A stretch of 26,175 nt of DNA from positions 1 through 26,175 of the forward strand of contig JANOSH010000029.1 in NCBI GenBank assembly GCA_031415695.1, given 5' to 3'. The notes under the pieces are model-generated. The model was given only the letters and a program-made list of their open reading frames with translations. It had not been told where the DNA came from and searched no databases. Position 1 is the first letter of the stretch. Every line of letters begins with the position of its first letter. Position numbers and translations under genes: made by a program. The DNA is from JANOSH01 sp031415695. Its GTDB lineage: Bacteria > Actinomycetota > Acidimicrobiia > Acidimicrobiales > Ilumatobacteraceae. Positions 1 to 7,817 of this stretch are shown here, piece after piece.

Positions 1-581
1 GCGTTATCGTCGAACCACTCCCACATCGAGTCGGCCATGCGGTCGTTGAACCCGGTGGCGTAGGGCCCCGGGTTCAACAGGGTCACGTCGATGCCTTGGG
101 GTGCCAGTTCGGCTCGCATCGACTTTCCCATCGCCTCGAGCGCATGTTTCGTCATCGAGTACGGGCCGAAGGCCGGACCGCTCATGACGCCGGCGATCGA
201 CGACACGATGATGACTCGGCCCGAACCGCGCTTGACCATGCCGGGAAGCACAGCCTGGGTGATGGCGAGGGTCCCAAAGACGTTTACTTCAAACAGACGT
301 CGAACCCGATCAAGCGGCACATCGGCCATTGGTCCAGTCTGGCCGACACCGGCGTTGTTCAAAAGCACATCGACGCCCCAGTCGGCGGCCCTGGCCACAT
401 CGCCTGAGGAAGTGATATCGAGCTTCTCGACGCGAAGCTGAGGAGCCTCGGCGTGTAGCTCGTGAGCTTGAGCCTCGGTCTCGGTCGCCGCTATCACGAC
501 GTGGCCGCGTGCTGCGAGCGCGAGCGCAGCGCCCTTACCGAATCCTGATCCCGCACCGGTGATCATCACTGTCTTGGTCAT
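1..581 (-). CDS. SDR family oxidoreductase, partial (C-terminus beyond window)
   Basis: This is an NAD(P)-dependent short-chain dehydrogenase/reductase; the substrate cannot be told. Reading leftwards from ATG 581, the protein begins MTKTVMITGAGSGFGKG, giving the TGxxxGxG dinucleotide-binding motif at residues 8-15. It then shows LLNNAG (the structural NNAG motif), the IIVSSIAG strand with the catalytic Ser region, and the catalytic Y141-S-M-T-K145. The text after that (VTLLNPGPYATGF) is the usual region following the active site. About 193 residues are visible, so roughly the last quarter of a 250-280 residue enzyme lies outside the window. The start is supported by a TAnnnT box 7 nt upstream and no Shine-Dalgarno sequence. 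It is divergent from the ABC ATPase gene. The family call is secure and the function is not. Confidence 0.93.
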   Translation of the reverse strand, partial: MTKTVMITGAGSGFGKGAALALAARGHVVIAATETEAQAHELHAEAPQLRVEKLDITSSGDVARAADWGVDVLLNNAGVGQTGPMADVPLDRVRRLFEVNVFGTLAITQAVLPGMVKRGSGRVIIVSSIAGVMSGPAFGPYSMTKHALEAMGKSMRAELAPQGIDVTLLNPGPYATGFNDRMADSMWEWFDDN

Positions 582-588
582 GCACTGA

Positions 589-594
589 ACCGTA
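589..594 (-). promoter_or_regulatory. Candidate leaderless -10 box of SDR gene
   Basis: On the minus strand TACGGT is followed by exactly 7 nt and then ATG 581, so transcription would begin at or next to the start codon. There is no ribosome-binding site in the gap. No convincing -35 is visible. Confidence 0.5.
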
Positions 595-639
595 CTCGGT
601 CACGGGTTGTCGAGAAGTTCGACTATCTCGTGGCCTTCG

Positions 640-670
640 TTGACAGGACCTTGTCGGCTGTGCGTACGCT
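640..670 (+). promoter_or_regulatory. Candidate promoter of the sugar ABC ATPase gene (leaderless)
   Basis: A perfect TTGACA at 640-645 is followed 19 bp later by TACGCT at 665-670, and 6 nt after that by ATG 677. The same TTGACAG...TAC(G/A)CT layout with a 19-bp spacer precedes the DeoR gene of the locus at 2714-2744, which suggests shared control. Confidence 0.55.
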
Positions 671-676
671 CGGGGA

Positions 677-1834
677 ATGAGCGCCGTGAAATTCTCGCAT
701 GTGTCTAAGAACTACGGAGACGGGATCAAAGCGGTTAACGACCTGACCCTGCCGATCGAGGACGGCGAGTTCATGGTTCTCGTCGGTCCGTCCGGATGCG
801 GGAAGTCCACGGCATTGCGCATGATCGCCGGGCTCGAAGAGATCACCGAAGGCGATCTGCTCATCGGTGAGGAACGGGTGAACGACATTGCGCCAGGGGC
901 TCGTGACGTCGCCATGGTCTTCCAGAACTACGCCCTGTACCCGCATATGAGTGTGCGCGAGAACATGGGCTTTGCGTTGGAGATGGCCAAGGTCGCCAAA
1001 CGCGAGATCGCTGAGCGAGTTGATCGGGCTGCAGATGTACTCGGTCTTCGTGAGTACCTCGATCGGCGACCCAAGGCGCTTTCTGGTGGGCAGCGGCAGC
1101 GGGTCGCCATGGGTCGCGCCATCGTGCGCGAACCGAAGGTCTTTTTGATGGACGAACCGCTGTCGAACCTCGACGCCAAACTCCGTGTGCAGATGCGCGC
1201 CGAGATCATCCGACTGCAGCGCGAACTCGGCACGACCACCGTGTATGTCACGCACGACCAGGTCGAAGCCATGACGATGGGCGACCGCGTCGCCGTCATG
1301 CGCAAAGGCATCTTGCAGCAAGTGGCGTCGCCCTCGGACCTCTACGATCATCCGGCGAACCTGTTCGTGGCTGGTTTCATCGGGAGCCCAGCAATGAACT
1401 TCATCACGGCGACCCTCGATCGGGACGGCGACAATGTCGTGGCTGTAGTCGGTACGCATCGTTTGGGCCTGTCTAGCAAGTTGCTCAGCGCTTACCCCGC
1501 GTATACCTCGCATCTTGGCGGGCCGGTGATCCTCGGTGTACGGCCCGAGCATCTGGAACCGGGTGCTGCTCTTTCTGCGCGAGTCGAGATTGCCGAGGTC
1601 CTGGGTGCGGAGAACCACGTGCACTTCACTCTGGCCGTGCCACCCGTGCGATCGGACCTGCTCGAGGGTGTCGCCCTGGTCGACGATGACGGTGCCGGCG
1701 CACGCGATACGACGGCGATTGTCGCGAGGCTTCCCGGAACGGTGCGCGTGCGGGCCGGTGAGCAGATCGGCCTCGATGTCCGAACAGAACTGTGTCACCT
1801 CTTCGACGCTGCGACAGGGGTCCCGCTTCGATAG
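677..1834 (+). CDS. Carbohydrate ABC transporter ATP-binding protein, MalK/UgpC type
   Basis: This is the cytoplasmic ATPase of a CUT1-type sugar importer; it powers uptake by the two permeases encoded at 6111-9004. Visible motifs in order are Walker A GPSGCGKST (37-45), Q-loop Q83 in VFQNYALYPH, signature LSGGQRQR (135-142), Walker B VFLMDEP (155-161) with D-loop SNLD, and H-loop H193 in VTHDQ. The C-terminal ~145 residues form the MOI/TOBE regulatory region (GVRPEHLEP is typical). At 385 residues it is of normal family length. The start at 677 matches the leaderless box. It stands alone, 1.8 kb before the rest of the transporter operon, separated by an oppositely oriented dioxygenase gene. 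It could serve more than one sugar transporter, as MsiK-like ATPases do. Confidence 0.95.
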   Translation: MSAVKFSHVSKNYGDGIKAVNDLTLPIEDGEFMVLVGPSGCGKSTALRMIAGLEEITEGDLLIGEERVNDIAPGARDVAMVFQNYALYPHMSVRENMGFALEMAKVAKREIAERVDRAADVLGLREYLDRRPKALSGGQRQRVAMGRAIVREPKVFLMDEPLSNLDAKLRVQMRAEIIRLQRELGTTTVYVTHDQVEAMTMGDRVAVMRKGILQQVASPSDLYDHPANLFVAGFIGSPAMNFITATLDRDGDNVVAVVGTHRLGLSSKLLSAYPAYTSHLGGPVILGVRPEHLEPGAALSARVEIAEVLGAENHVHFTLAVPPVRSDLLEGVALVDDDGAGARDTTAIVARLPGTVRVRAGEQIGLDVRTELCHLFDAATGVPLR

Positions 1835-1841
1835 ATCTCGC

Positions 1842-2657
1842 TCAGGCGCCCGCCGGGGGTCGACGCGGCGGGATCGGCTGGAGGATTGATTGGCGCTCGG
1901 GCGTTACCCTGGCCAGCAGTTCGGCTGAGTACTCGTAACCGAAGCGCGTCGCCGCCCAACTCGGCCCATACCGCAAGATGACCAGCCGTCGCTCGCCGTC
2001 GTTGGTTCGACTCCCCGCACCATGCATCAAGGCATCGACAAAAAGCAGGGCGTCGCCGGCATGCAGGTACACCGGTATCGCGCCGGGGAGGTCGTCCATG
2101 CGATCGCCTGCGAAGTAGTCGCCTGCCAGCGGGTGGGGCATGTTCGACTTGTGGCTGCCCGGAATCACCATCGTCGGCCCGTCCCCGGGACCGATATCGC
2201 GCAGGGCGAGAAGGACGTTGATCTGCCCGCACCGAAACACGTCGTTCTCATATCCGAACGACGTTCGTAGCGCCGAGTGATACCCGCCCGAGTGAACAGG
2301 ATGATGGCCACCGGCACCACGCACGGACGCCACCGACTCGTCAAGGGACAAGCCCTCGACGTAGCTGTCGACCTCTCCGGCAAAGTGGTGAGCATGGCCG
2401 AGCCAGGCCGGGTTGTCGATGAGTTCCTCGAACGCCGGGTCGGCCTCGAGGCAGTTGTGGAGTTCGAAGCCGGTGGCGCCGGTGTAGTCGCGCCGCTGAG
2501 TGTTTCCCCACCACTGGCCGACCTCAAGTGACGGAATGCGGTCGAAAGCCGCATTCAGCAGGGTGAGCAGGCTGGTGGGTACCGTCTCGCGCAGGACCAA
2601 GTAGCCCTGAAGGTCGAAGAAGTACCGATCGATTGGCGAGGGTTCCTGCAGGCCCAT
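1842..2657 (-). CDS. Phytanoyl-CoA dioxygenase (PhyH) family protein
   Basis: This is a predicted Fe(II)/2-oxoglutarate-dependent oxygenase of the PhyH family; its substrate is unknown. From ATG 2657 it has 271 residues. Visible features are the N-terminal FDLQGYLVLRETV strand, the histidine-rich HHPVHSGGYH segment (116-127) near the first metal-ligand position, the hallmark GDGPTMVIPGSHKSNMPHP block (158-176), and MHGAG (distal ligand His, 212) followed by RRLVILRY, which carries the 2-oxoglutarate-binding Arg. The canonical HxD reads as HSG, as in a large PhyH subgroup with HGG there. ATG 2657 is preferred over the longer reading frame because that frame would run through the DeoR promoter and because TACCCT lies 7 nt upstream. 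It is convergent with the ATPase gene (7-bp gap) and divergent from DeoR. Sugar or polyol oxidation is only a guess. Confidence 0.85.
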   Translation of the reverse strand: MGLQEPSPIDRYFFDLQGYLVLRETVPTSLLTLLNAAFDRIPSLEVGQWWGNTQRRDYTGATGFELHNCLEADPAFEELIDNPAWLGHAHHFAGEVDSYVEGLSLDESVASVRGAGGHHPVHSGGYHSALRTSFGYENDVFRCGQINVLLALRDIGPGDGPTMVIPGSHKSNMPHPLAGDYFAGDRMDDLPGAIPVYLHAGDALLFVDALMHGAGSRTNDGERRLVILRYGPSWAATRFGYEYSAELLARVTPERQSILQPIPPRRPPAGA

Positions 2658-2664
2658 GCAACCG

Positions 2665-2670
2665 AGGGTA
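2665..2670 (-). promoter_or_regulatory. Candidate leaderless -10 box of PhyH-like gene
   Basis: TACCCT on the minus strand is 7 nt from ATG 2657. It decides in favour of this start over upstream in-frame codons. Confidence 0.45.
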
Positions 2671-2713
2671 GCGCAGCGAACTTCCGATGTCGTAAGAAAT
2701 CGAAAGCAAACAG

Positions 2714-2744
2714 TTGACAGACGAAGCAAGGCGAACGCTACACT
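2714..2744 (+). promoter_or_regulatory. Candidate promoter of the deoR-galT-transporter operon
   Basis: TTGACA at 2714-2719 and TACACT at 2739-2744, spaced 19 bp, are followed 7 nt later by ATG 2752. The layout matches that before the ATPase gene (640-670). An A-rich stretch with a CGAAA element just upstream (about 2690-2712) resembles sites bound by some DeoR-family regulators and may be the operator; that part is weak inference. Confidence 0.6.
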
Positions 2745-2751
2745 CACAGGA

Positions 2752-3546
2752 ATGGGGGAGGTTATCGCTGGATTGCCAGCCGAGGTGCGCCAAAGCCAGG
2801 CTGCTGTCTACGTTGCGGCCCATGGCTTCGTTCGTGTGCGAGACCTCGCCGACCGCTTCGGTGTTTCCGAAGTGACGATGCGGGCCGACCTCGATCAGCT
2901 CGAACGACGCGGCGAACTTCGCCGGGTCCACGGCGGTGCCATGTCTGGTCACTCGACTCGCGTCGAGCGTACCTTCGAAGAGCAGGCAACCCTTCTGTTC
3001 GAGGAGAAGGCCGAGATCGGCCGCCTCGCTGCAGCGCTCGTGTCGAGCGGCGAAGCGATCATCGTCGATGTCGGCACGACAACGACTGCGTTGGCCCGGG
3101 CCCTTGTGGCGCGCAGCGAACTCAACGATGTCACGGTCATCACCAACGGTCTGACCATTGCACTCGAACTCGAACGTGGCACTCCCCGATTGAATGTGGT
3201 CGTCACGGGCGGAACGTTGCGCCCGAAGCAGCACAGTCTCGTGAACCCCATGGGTAGCCAGTTCCTTGACCAGCTTCGAGCAACCCGTCTGTTCCTCGGC
3301 TGTAGCGGAGTCGACCCGATTGCCGGGGTGACGAACATCAACCTTCCCGAGGCCGAGATGAAGCGTGCCATGGTCGCAGCAGCGCGGGAAGTGGTCGTGC
3401 TCGCCGATGGTTCGAAGCTCGGCGAGGTTGCGTTTGCGTCGGTCTGCTCGATCGATCAGGTCGACATGCTCGTGACGAACGACAGCGCCAATCCCGAAAT
3501 CGTCGCCGAGCTCCGCGCCCGCGGTGTGGATGTGGTGATCGCATGA
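2752..3546 (+). CDS. DeoR/GlpR-family transcriptional regulator of the sugar locus
   Basis: This is a sugar-phosphate-responsive repressor or activator of 264 residues. The N-terminal DeoR helix-turn-helix spans about residues 12-65 (VRVRDLADRFGVSEVTMRADL, then LERRGELRRVHGGA, the family hallmark wing). The C-terminal DeoRC phosphosugar-sensor domain follows: EKAEIGRLAAALV, IIVDVGTTTTALA, VITNGLTIALEL, VVVTGGTLRP, FLGCSGVD, EAEMKRAMVAAAREVVVLADGSKLG. Length is normal. ATG 2752 is chosen because the DNA-binding domain begins right after it and TACACT sits 7 nt upstream. Its TGA overlaps the galT ATG (ATGA at 3543-3546), so it heads the operon and most likely controls it in response to a galactose-type phosphosugar; the ligand is inferred from galT. 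Confidence 0.92.
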   Translation: MGEVIAGLPAEVRQSQAAVYVAAHGFVRVRDLADRFGVSEVTMRADLDQLERRGELRRVHGGAMSGHSTRVERTFEEQATLLFEEKAEIGRLAAALVSSGEAIIVDVGTTTTALARALVARSELNDVTVITNGLTIALELERGTPRLNVVVTGGTLRPKQHSLVNPMGSQFLDQLRATRLFLGCSGVDPIAGVTNINLPEAEMKRAMVAAAREVVVLADGSKLGEVAFASVCSIDQVDMLVTNDSANPEIVAELRARGVDVVIA

Positions 3547-4661
3547 CGACACAGCTTCTCCGCCACGATCTTGAGCATCCCGACGGTCGGCCTTTCTTCG
3601 TCTACGGCGCGCTCAACGGCACGCTCGATGGGCAGGAATCGCAAACGTCAACAGCGGCACTGCACCTGCGCCTCGATCGCGCAACTCGCCAGTGGATCGC
3701 CATCTCGCCGTCGCGTAACACCCGCCCCGGCGGCACCGCTCACACCCTCGCGTGCCCGCTCTGCGTCGGTGGCGCCGAAATGCCTTTTGCCTTCGACGCC
3801 GTCGTGTTCGAAAACCGCTTCCCTGCATTCGTCGCCAATCCTCCGCTGCCTCCTGTTGGGTCTCTTGCGGCGCCATCGATCGGACGATGCGAAGTCGTCG
3901 TCTATACCGACCAGCACGAAGGGTCGATCGCCACCCTGTCCCCGCTGTCCGTCGCCCGCGTTATAGCGATCCTCCGGGATCGCACGGCGGCGCTCTGGGC
4001 CGAGGGACATGTCTACGTGATGGCGTTCGAGAACCGCGGTGCGGGTGTCGGCGCAACCCTCACCCACCCCCACGGCCAGATCTACGCCCTCGGGCACCTG
4101 CCCCCGGCCGTGCAGGCCAAGCTCACCGCCCTTGCGTGGCATCGCGACCAGCACCATGGCTGCCTCGGGTGCCAACTCGTCAGCGAAGACGACGCCAGCG
4201 AACGGATCATCATCGAGAACGAGTCCTTCGTCGTCTCGGTGCCCTACGCAGCGCGGTGGCCCTTTGAAGTACACGTGCGAGGCAGGCGTCATGGCCTCGC
4301 ACGCCTCGCCGATCTATCGGCCGATGAAGCGCTCGACCTTGCCCGGGTTGTCCGCGACGTCGTCCATCGTTACGACGGGCTGTTCGACATCGAACTGCCG
4401 TACATGATGTGTGTTCAGGAGGCGCCTGCGGGCGTAACCGACTGGCACCTGCACGTCGAGTTCCTTCCACCCCATCGAAGCGCCGACCGGTTCAAAGTCC
4501 GCGCCTCGGTGGAGACGGCACTCGGCGTGTTTATCAACGACACCCTCCCGGAACGTTCAGCCGAACGGCTGGCCGCGGTGTCGACGCCCCGTTCCAACTG
4601 GACCGGGGTAACCGTTCCCGCTGTGAGAGCAGCGACAACTGTGGAGATGACCCAACCATGA
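3543..4661 (+). CDS. galT: Galactose-1-phosphate uridylyltransferase
   Basis: This Leloir-pathway enzyme exchanges UMP between UDP-glucose and galactose-1-phosphate, giving UDP-galactose and glucose-1-phosphate in the cytoplasm. It has 372 residues. CPLC (71-74) opens the fold. The active site reads THPHGQ (174-179), where the second His (H177) carries the uridylyl group. The zinc-ligand set known from E. coli GalT appears intact: C71, C74, H125 and H175. The C-terminal half repeats the HIT-type fold (WPFEVHV..., WHLHVEFLPP). It overlaps deoR at the start and the binding-protein gene at the stop, both by ATGA, so translation is probably coupled. No galactokinase or epimerase gene is visible in the window. 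It could act on a related sugar phosphate. Confidence 0.93.
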   Translation: MTTQLLRHDLEHPDGRPFFVYGALNGTLDGQESQTSTAALHLRLDRATRQWIAISPSRNTRPGGTAHTLACPLCVGGAEMPFAFDAVVFENRFPAFVANPPLPPVGSLAAPSIGRCEVVVYTDQHEGSIATLSPLSVARVIAILRDRTAALWAEGHVYVMAFENRGAGVGATLTHPHGQIYALGHLPPAVQAKLTALAWHRDQHHGCLGCQLVSEDDASERIIIENESFVVSVPYAARWPFEVHVRGRRHGLARLADLSADEALDLARVVRDVVHRYDGLFDIELPYMMCVQEAPAGVTDWHLHVEFLPPHRSADRFKVRASVETALGVFINDTLPERSAERLAAVSTPRSNWTGVTVPAVRAATTVEMTQP

Positions 4662-6031
4662 AACCAAGAATTGCAGCAGGAGCTTTAGCCCTCGGGCTGC
4701 TCGCCGCGGCATGTGGCAGCGACGCCAAGGATTCGAGCTCAGCAACGACCAAGGCCGGTGCCGCGGCACCGACTACCGCTGCCGCGGCACCGACCACCGC
4801 TGCCGCGGCACCGACCACCGGCGGCGGCGAAGTCCGATGGCGCACACGCCCGGACAACCAGGCCGAGGCCGACCTGTACCGCACGATCGGAGAAGGCCTC
4901 GTAAAGGAGAAGAAGATTTCGTCCACGCTTAAATACGAGCCGGGCGATAACGAGGGTTCGCCCTACCAGGACAAGCTCCGCACCGAACTGGCATCGGGCA
5001 CTGCTCCCGACGTCTTTTGGATTCCCGGAACCGACGTTGCCGACTTCGTGACCAAGGGCCTCATCATGGACCTGCGTTCCATGGCCAAGGATTCGAAGGT
5101 CTACAAGGACGCCGACTTCTACCCGGAGCCCATGTTCCACCTGACCTTCGACCCGAAGACGGCCAAGGCCGGTGGCCCATTGTGGGGTGTCCCGCGTGAC
5201 GTCTCGACGTTCGCGATTTACCTCAACCAGGACCTCATCGCGAAGTCGGGCGCCGAGAACCCGATCGACCTCGAGAAGGCCGGCAAGTGGGACTGGGCCG
5301 CGCTCAAGCGTGTTTCCGACAAGATCGCCTCGGCCGGTGGGGCAACCAAGGGCTGGGGCATGTCGGGCTGGTGGGCCAACTACGGCGTGTTCATGAACGC
5401 CGCCGGTGGTGGCTTCTTCAACGCCGACCGCACCGCTTGTGGACTCGACTCGGATGGCTCGATCGCCGGTCTGACCTACGCTCGCAGCCTGTACGAGGGC
5501 ACCTCGTCGATTCCGTACGGCGACGACCCGGAGAAGGCGTACAACGCTGGGACGCTCGGCATGTTCATGAACGGCCGTTGGGCTACCCCTGGTGCTCGCA
5601 AGAACACCTTCAACTGGGACGTCGTCGGTGTTCCGACGGGAGCCAAGGGCCCGGGCAACTGGCTGTTCTGGGGTGCCTATGTCGTGAACGCTAAGGCGAA
5701 GAACCCGAAGGCCGCCTGGGAACTCGTCGAGCAACTCACCACCGCCGAGACACAGGGCAAGATCAGCGAGCTTGGTGCGAACATCCCGAGCCGTGTGAGC
5801 GATGTGGCGATCTCGAAGTTCCTCACCTTCTCGCCGCCGAAGAACAATCAGGCGTTCATTAACGGGCTTAAGAACAAGCCCACGGCTGAAGGTCCGCTGT
5901 GGAAGGGTTCGTGGCCGGCCTACGACAAAGCGATGAACACCTCGGTAGAAGCGGTTCTGAAGGGCTCGAAGTCGGTTGCCGACTTCAAGAGCACCATCTG
6001 CAACGACACGAAGTCAGCGTTCACGGCCTAG
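4658..6031 (+). CDS. Sugar ABC transporter substrate-binding lipoprotein
   Basis: This extracellular family-1 solute-binding protein is anchored by lipid and delivers sugar to the 6111-9004 permeases. It has 457 residues from ATG 4658, which overlaps the galT stop. The signal sequence MKPRIAAGALALGLLAAAC ends in the lipobox LAAAC with lipidated C19. A low-complexity Ala-Pro-Thr linker follows, encoded by three tandem 21-bp repeats, which would hold the domain away from the membrane. The mature body shows the usual family landmarks: DVFWIPGTDVADFVTKGLIMDL, WGVPRDVSTFAIYLNQDL, GMFMNGRWATPG, and the C-terminal AWELVEQLTTAETQG region. The substrate is inferred as a galactose-containing sugar from the adjacent galT. 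A cluster of RNA hairpins begins at its stop codon. Confidence 0.93.
   Translation: MKPRIAAGALALGLLAAACGSDAKDSSSATTKAGAAAPTTAAAAPTTAAAAPTTGGGEVRWRTRPDNQAEADLYRTIGEGLVKEKKISSTLKYEPGDNEGSPYQDKLRTELASGTAPDVFWIPGTDVADFVTKGLIMDLRSMAKDSKVYKDADFYPEPMFHLTFDPKTAKAGGPLWGVPRDVSTFAIYLNQDLIAKSGAENPIDLEKAGKWDWAALKRVSDKIASAGGATKGWGMSGWWANYGVFMNAAGGGFFNADRTACGLDSDGSIAGLTYARSLYEGTSSIPYGDDPEKAYNAGTLGMFMNGRWATPGARKNTFNWDVVGVPTGAKGPGNWLFWGAYVVNAKAKNPKAAWELVEQLTTAETQGKISELGANIPSRVSDVAISKFLTFSPPKNNQAFINGLKNKPTAEGPLWKGSWPAYDKAMNTSVEAVLKGSKSVADFKSTICNDTKSAFTA
4759..4821 (+). repeat. Three tandem 21-bp repeats encoding the lipoprotein linker
   Basis: Units at 4759-4779, 4780-4800 and 4801-4821 differ at only one or two bases and each encodes an A-A-A-P-T-T-type heptad. 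Such repeats can expand or contract in frame by slippage, changing linker length. Confidence 0.85.
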
Positions 6032-6096
6032 CCGTGATCGAATAGGAAACCTGCCGCAAGGCATGTCGTGGTGCGGGCTTCGGTCCGCGCCACGAC
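6021..6096 (+). promoter_or_regulatory. Three consecutive RNA hairpins between binding-protein and permease genes
   Basis: Hairpin 1 (6021-6037) is TCACGGC-cta-GCCGTGA and spans the TAG stop at 6029-6031. Hairpin 2 (6052-6063) is TGCC-GCAA-GGCA with a GNRA tetraloop. Hairpin 3 (6065-6096) has a stem of 14 pairs including two G-U wobbles, closed by a C(UUCG)G tetraloop. No T-tract follows, so it is not a classical terminator. The permease ribosome-binding site GAGGGGG starts at 6098, two bases after hairpin 3. The likely role, by analogy with malE-malF, is to protect the upstream mRNA and keep binding protein in excess over permeases. Confidence 0.75.
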
Positions 6097-6110
6097 CGAG
6101 GGGGATTTTG

Positions 6111-7817
6111 ATGACGCCCGACCGGCAACTCACCGCAGCACGAATCTGGCACATCGGTGCAACAGCAGCGTCCCTGCTGTGCCTGTTTGCCACCTTGCGC
6201 CCGGATGGGTTGCCGGGGGCTGTTCGCCTCCTACTCACGACGTTCTTCGCCGTAGCGATCGGCGGGCATGTGTTCGCCGCCATCGGCCTGCCGACACAAA
6301 AGCGTTGGGCGCGAACGACCTCGCTTGTCCTCAACTACCTCACCTTTGTCACCATGGCGGCAACGGTGCTGCATCGGTGTGGTGTATTCACCGGGCTTCA
6401 GTCGTTCAGCACCGGCTTCGCCGCGGCCGCCCCCGCCATCATCGTCGGCGCAACGGGCGTGCTGTGGTGGTGGACCGCGAGTCGGCTCGCCGAGCGAGCA
6501 CCGAGGCGCAAACCCGTGCAGGCGCTCGGGCTAATCGGGCGGGTTCTTACGCTCGGCGCAGGTGCTGTGATCATCGTGATGGGCGTCATCGCCTGGATCG
6601 GCCATCTCGATCCCGCGCAAACCAACAACACCGCGTGGGCCGGTGACGTCGGCAGCGGCGTCGGCGAACTCGCGGGCCGCATCGTCGATCCGCTCACCTT
6701 CGGTGCCATCGTCCTCGGGGTGGGATCGGCGTGGCTGTTCCGCCTCATGTGGAGACCCGAGGTCGGTGCCCGTTTCAGCGCCACCGGACGCAACACCGAG
6801 GCCCTCTCAGGCTGGCTTTTCGTCTCGCCGAATGTCATCGGCTTCGCTCTCTTCTTCGTCGGGCCTTTGCTCTTTTCGCTCGTGATCTCGCTGTACAAGT
6901 GGGACACGTTCGGTGTTCAGCGCGATTTCAACGGGCTGGGAAACTACTTCGACATCCTCTCGCTGAAGTTCGCCAACACCGGCAAGCCCAATGCGTTCGC
7001 CGTCGATGTGTTCGGTGCCGACTCGCCCTACCTCGAACTTGCGCACGTCGACTGGTTCGGCCAACACTGGCTCGTCGGTGCCAAGGACCGCGAGTTTTGG
7101 ACGTCGCTGCGCAATGTCGTGGTGTTCATGGTGATGGCGGTGCCAATGGCGGTACTTCCGGCGCTCGGCCTGTCCACGGTGTTGAACTCCAAGCTCCGGG
7201 GTATGAAGATCTTCCGGTCGATCTTCTTCATCCCGTCGGTGGCCGGGGTCATCAGCGTGTCGCTGATCTGGCGCGACCTGTTCAACTCCACCGTCGGATG
7301 GATCAACTATCTGCAGACGCGGCTCTGGGACGTTCTGCCTTGGCTCGACCCGCCGGCCAACGGTTTCCAAGCGGAATGGTTCTCCAGCAAGGGCCGCGTG
7401 CTGCTCACGCTCGCCATCGTGTTTGCCTGGACGAATTTCGGGTTCAACACGGTGCTCTACCTTGCTGGCCACCAGAGTATCTCCGGCGAGCTGTACGAGG
7501 CCGCCGAACTCGACGGGGCCAACGCGTGGAAACGATTCACACGTATCACCATCCCGCAGTTGAAGGCCACCACGTTCTACGTCGTTGCGACAACCACGAT
7601 CCTGGCAATGCAGTTGTTCGACATCGTGTGGGTCACCACCGACCCACCGGGTGCGCCTGAAAACGCTTCACTCACGCCGGTGTTGCACCTCTACAACAAA
7701 GGCTTCCAAGAAACCCGCCAGGGATACGCGTCGGCGGTTGCTTGGGTGCTCTTTGTTCTCATCTTCGGTCTGACGCTGGTGCAGTTCCGCCGCCAGCGCG
7801 AGGAGGCTGCACTCTGA
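6111..7817 (+). CDS. Sugar ABC transporter permease, MalF type, with extended N-terminus
   Basis: This is an inner-membrane permease of the CUT1 importer, 568 residues. ATG 6111 is chosen because GAGGGGG lies at 6098-6104 and the hydrophobic segments begin soon after. The canonical MalF-like part starts near residue 230 (LSGWLFVSPNVIGFALFF) and carries the EAA loop YEAAELDGANAWKRFTRITIP near residue 462, the contact site for the ATPase. The first ~230 residues contain about six additional predicted membrane segments, for example around FFAVAIGGHVFAAIGL, GAGAVIIVMGVIAWIG and FGAIVLGVGSAWLFRLMW. Most members of the family are about 300 residues. A long extracytoplasmic segment (about residues 275-335) follows the first canonical helix. 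It overlaps the next gene by one base (TGATG). Confidence 0.9.
   Translation: MTPDRQLTAARIWHIGATAASLLCLFATLRPDGLPGAVRLLLTTFFAVAIGGHVFAAIGLPTQKRWARTTSLVLNYLTFVTMAATVLHRCGVFTGLQSFSTGFAAAAPAIIVGATGVLWWWTASRLAERAPRRKPVQALGLIGRVLTLGAGAVIIVMGVIAWIGHLDPAQTNNTAWAGDVGSGVGELAGRIVDPLTFGAIVLGVGSAWLFRLMWRPEVGARFSATGRNTEALSGWLFVSPNVIGFALFFVGPLLFSLVISLYKWDTFGVQRDFNGLGNYFDILSLKFANTGKPNAFAVDVFGADSPYLELAHVDWFGQHWLVGAKDREFWTSLRNVVVFMVMAVPMAVLPALGLSTVLNSKLRGMKIFRSIFFIPSVAGVISVSLIWRDLFNSTVGWINYLQTRLWDVLPWLDPPANGFQAEWFSSKGRVLLTLAIVFAWTNFGFNTVLYLAGHQSISGELYEAAELDGANAWKRFTRITIPQLKATTFYVVATTTILAMQLFDIVWVTTDPPGAPENASLTPVLHLYNKGFQETRQGYASAVAWVLFVLIFGLTLVQFRRQREEAAL

Noticed and set aside
623..1798. 391-codon minus-strand open frame.
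   Set aside because: It lies opposite the ABC ATPase gene with its full motif set; the sequence has no family resemblance.
6065..6096. UUCG hairpin as an intrinsic terminator.
   Set aside because: No T-tract follows, and the same-strand permease gene with a strong ribosome-binding site begins immediately after, so an internal operon element is more likely.
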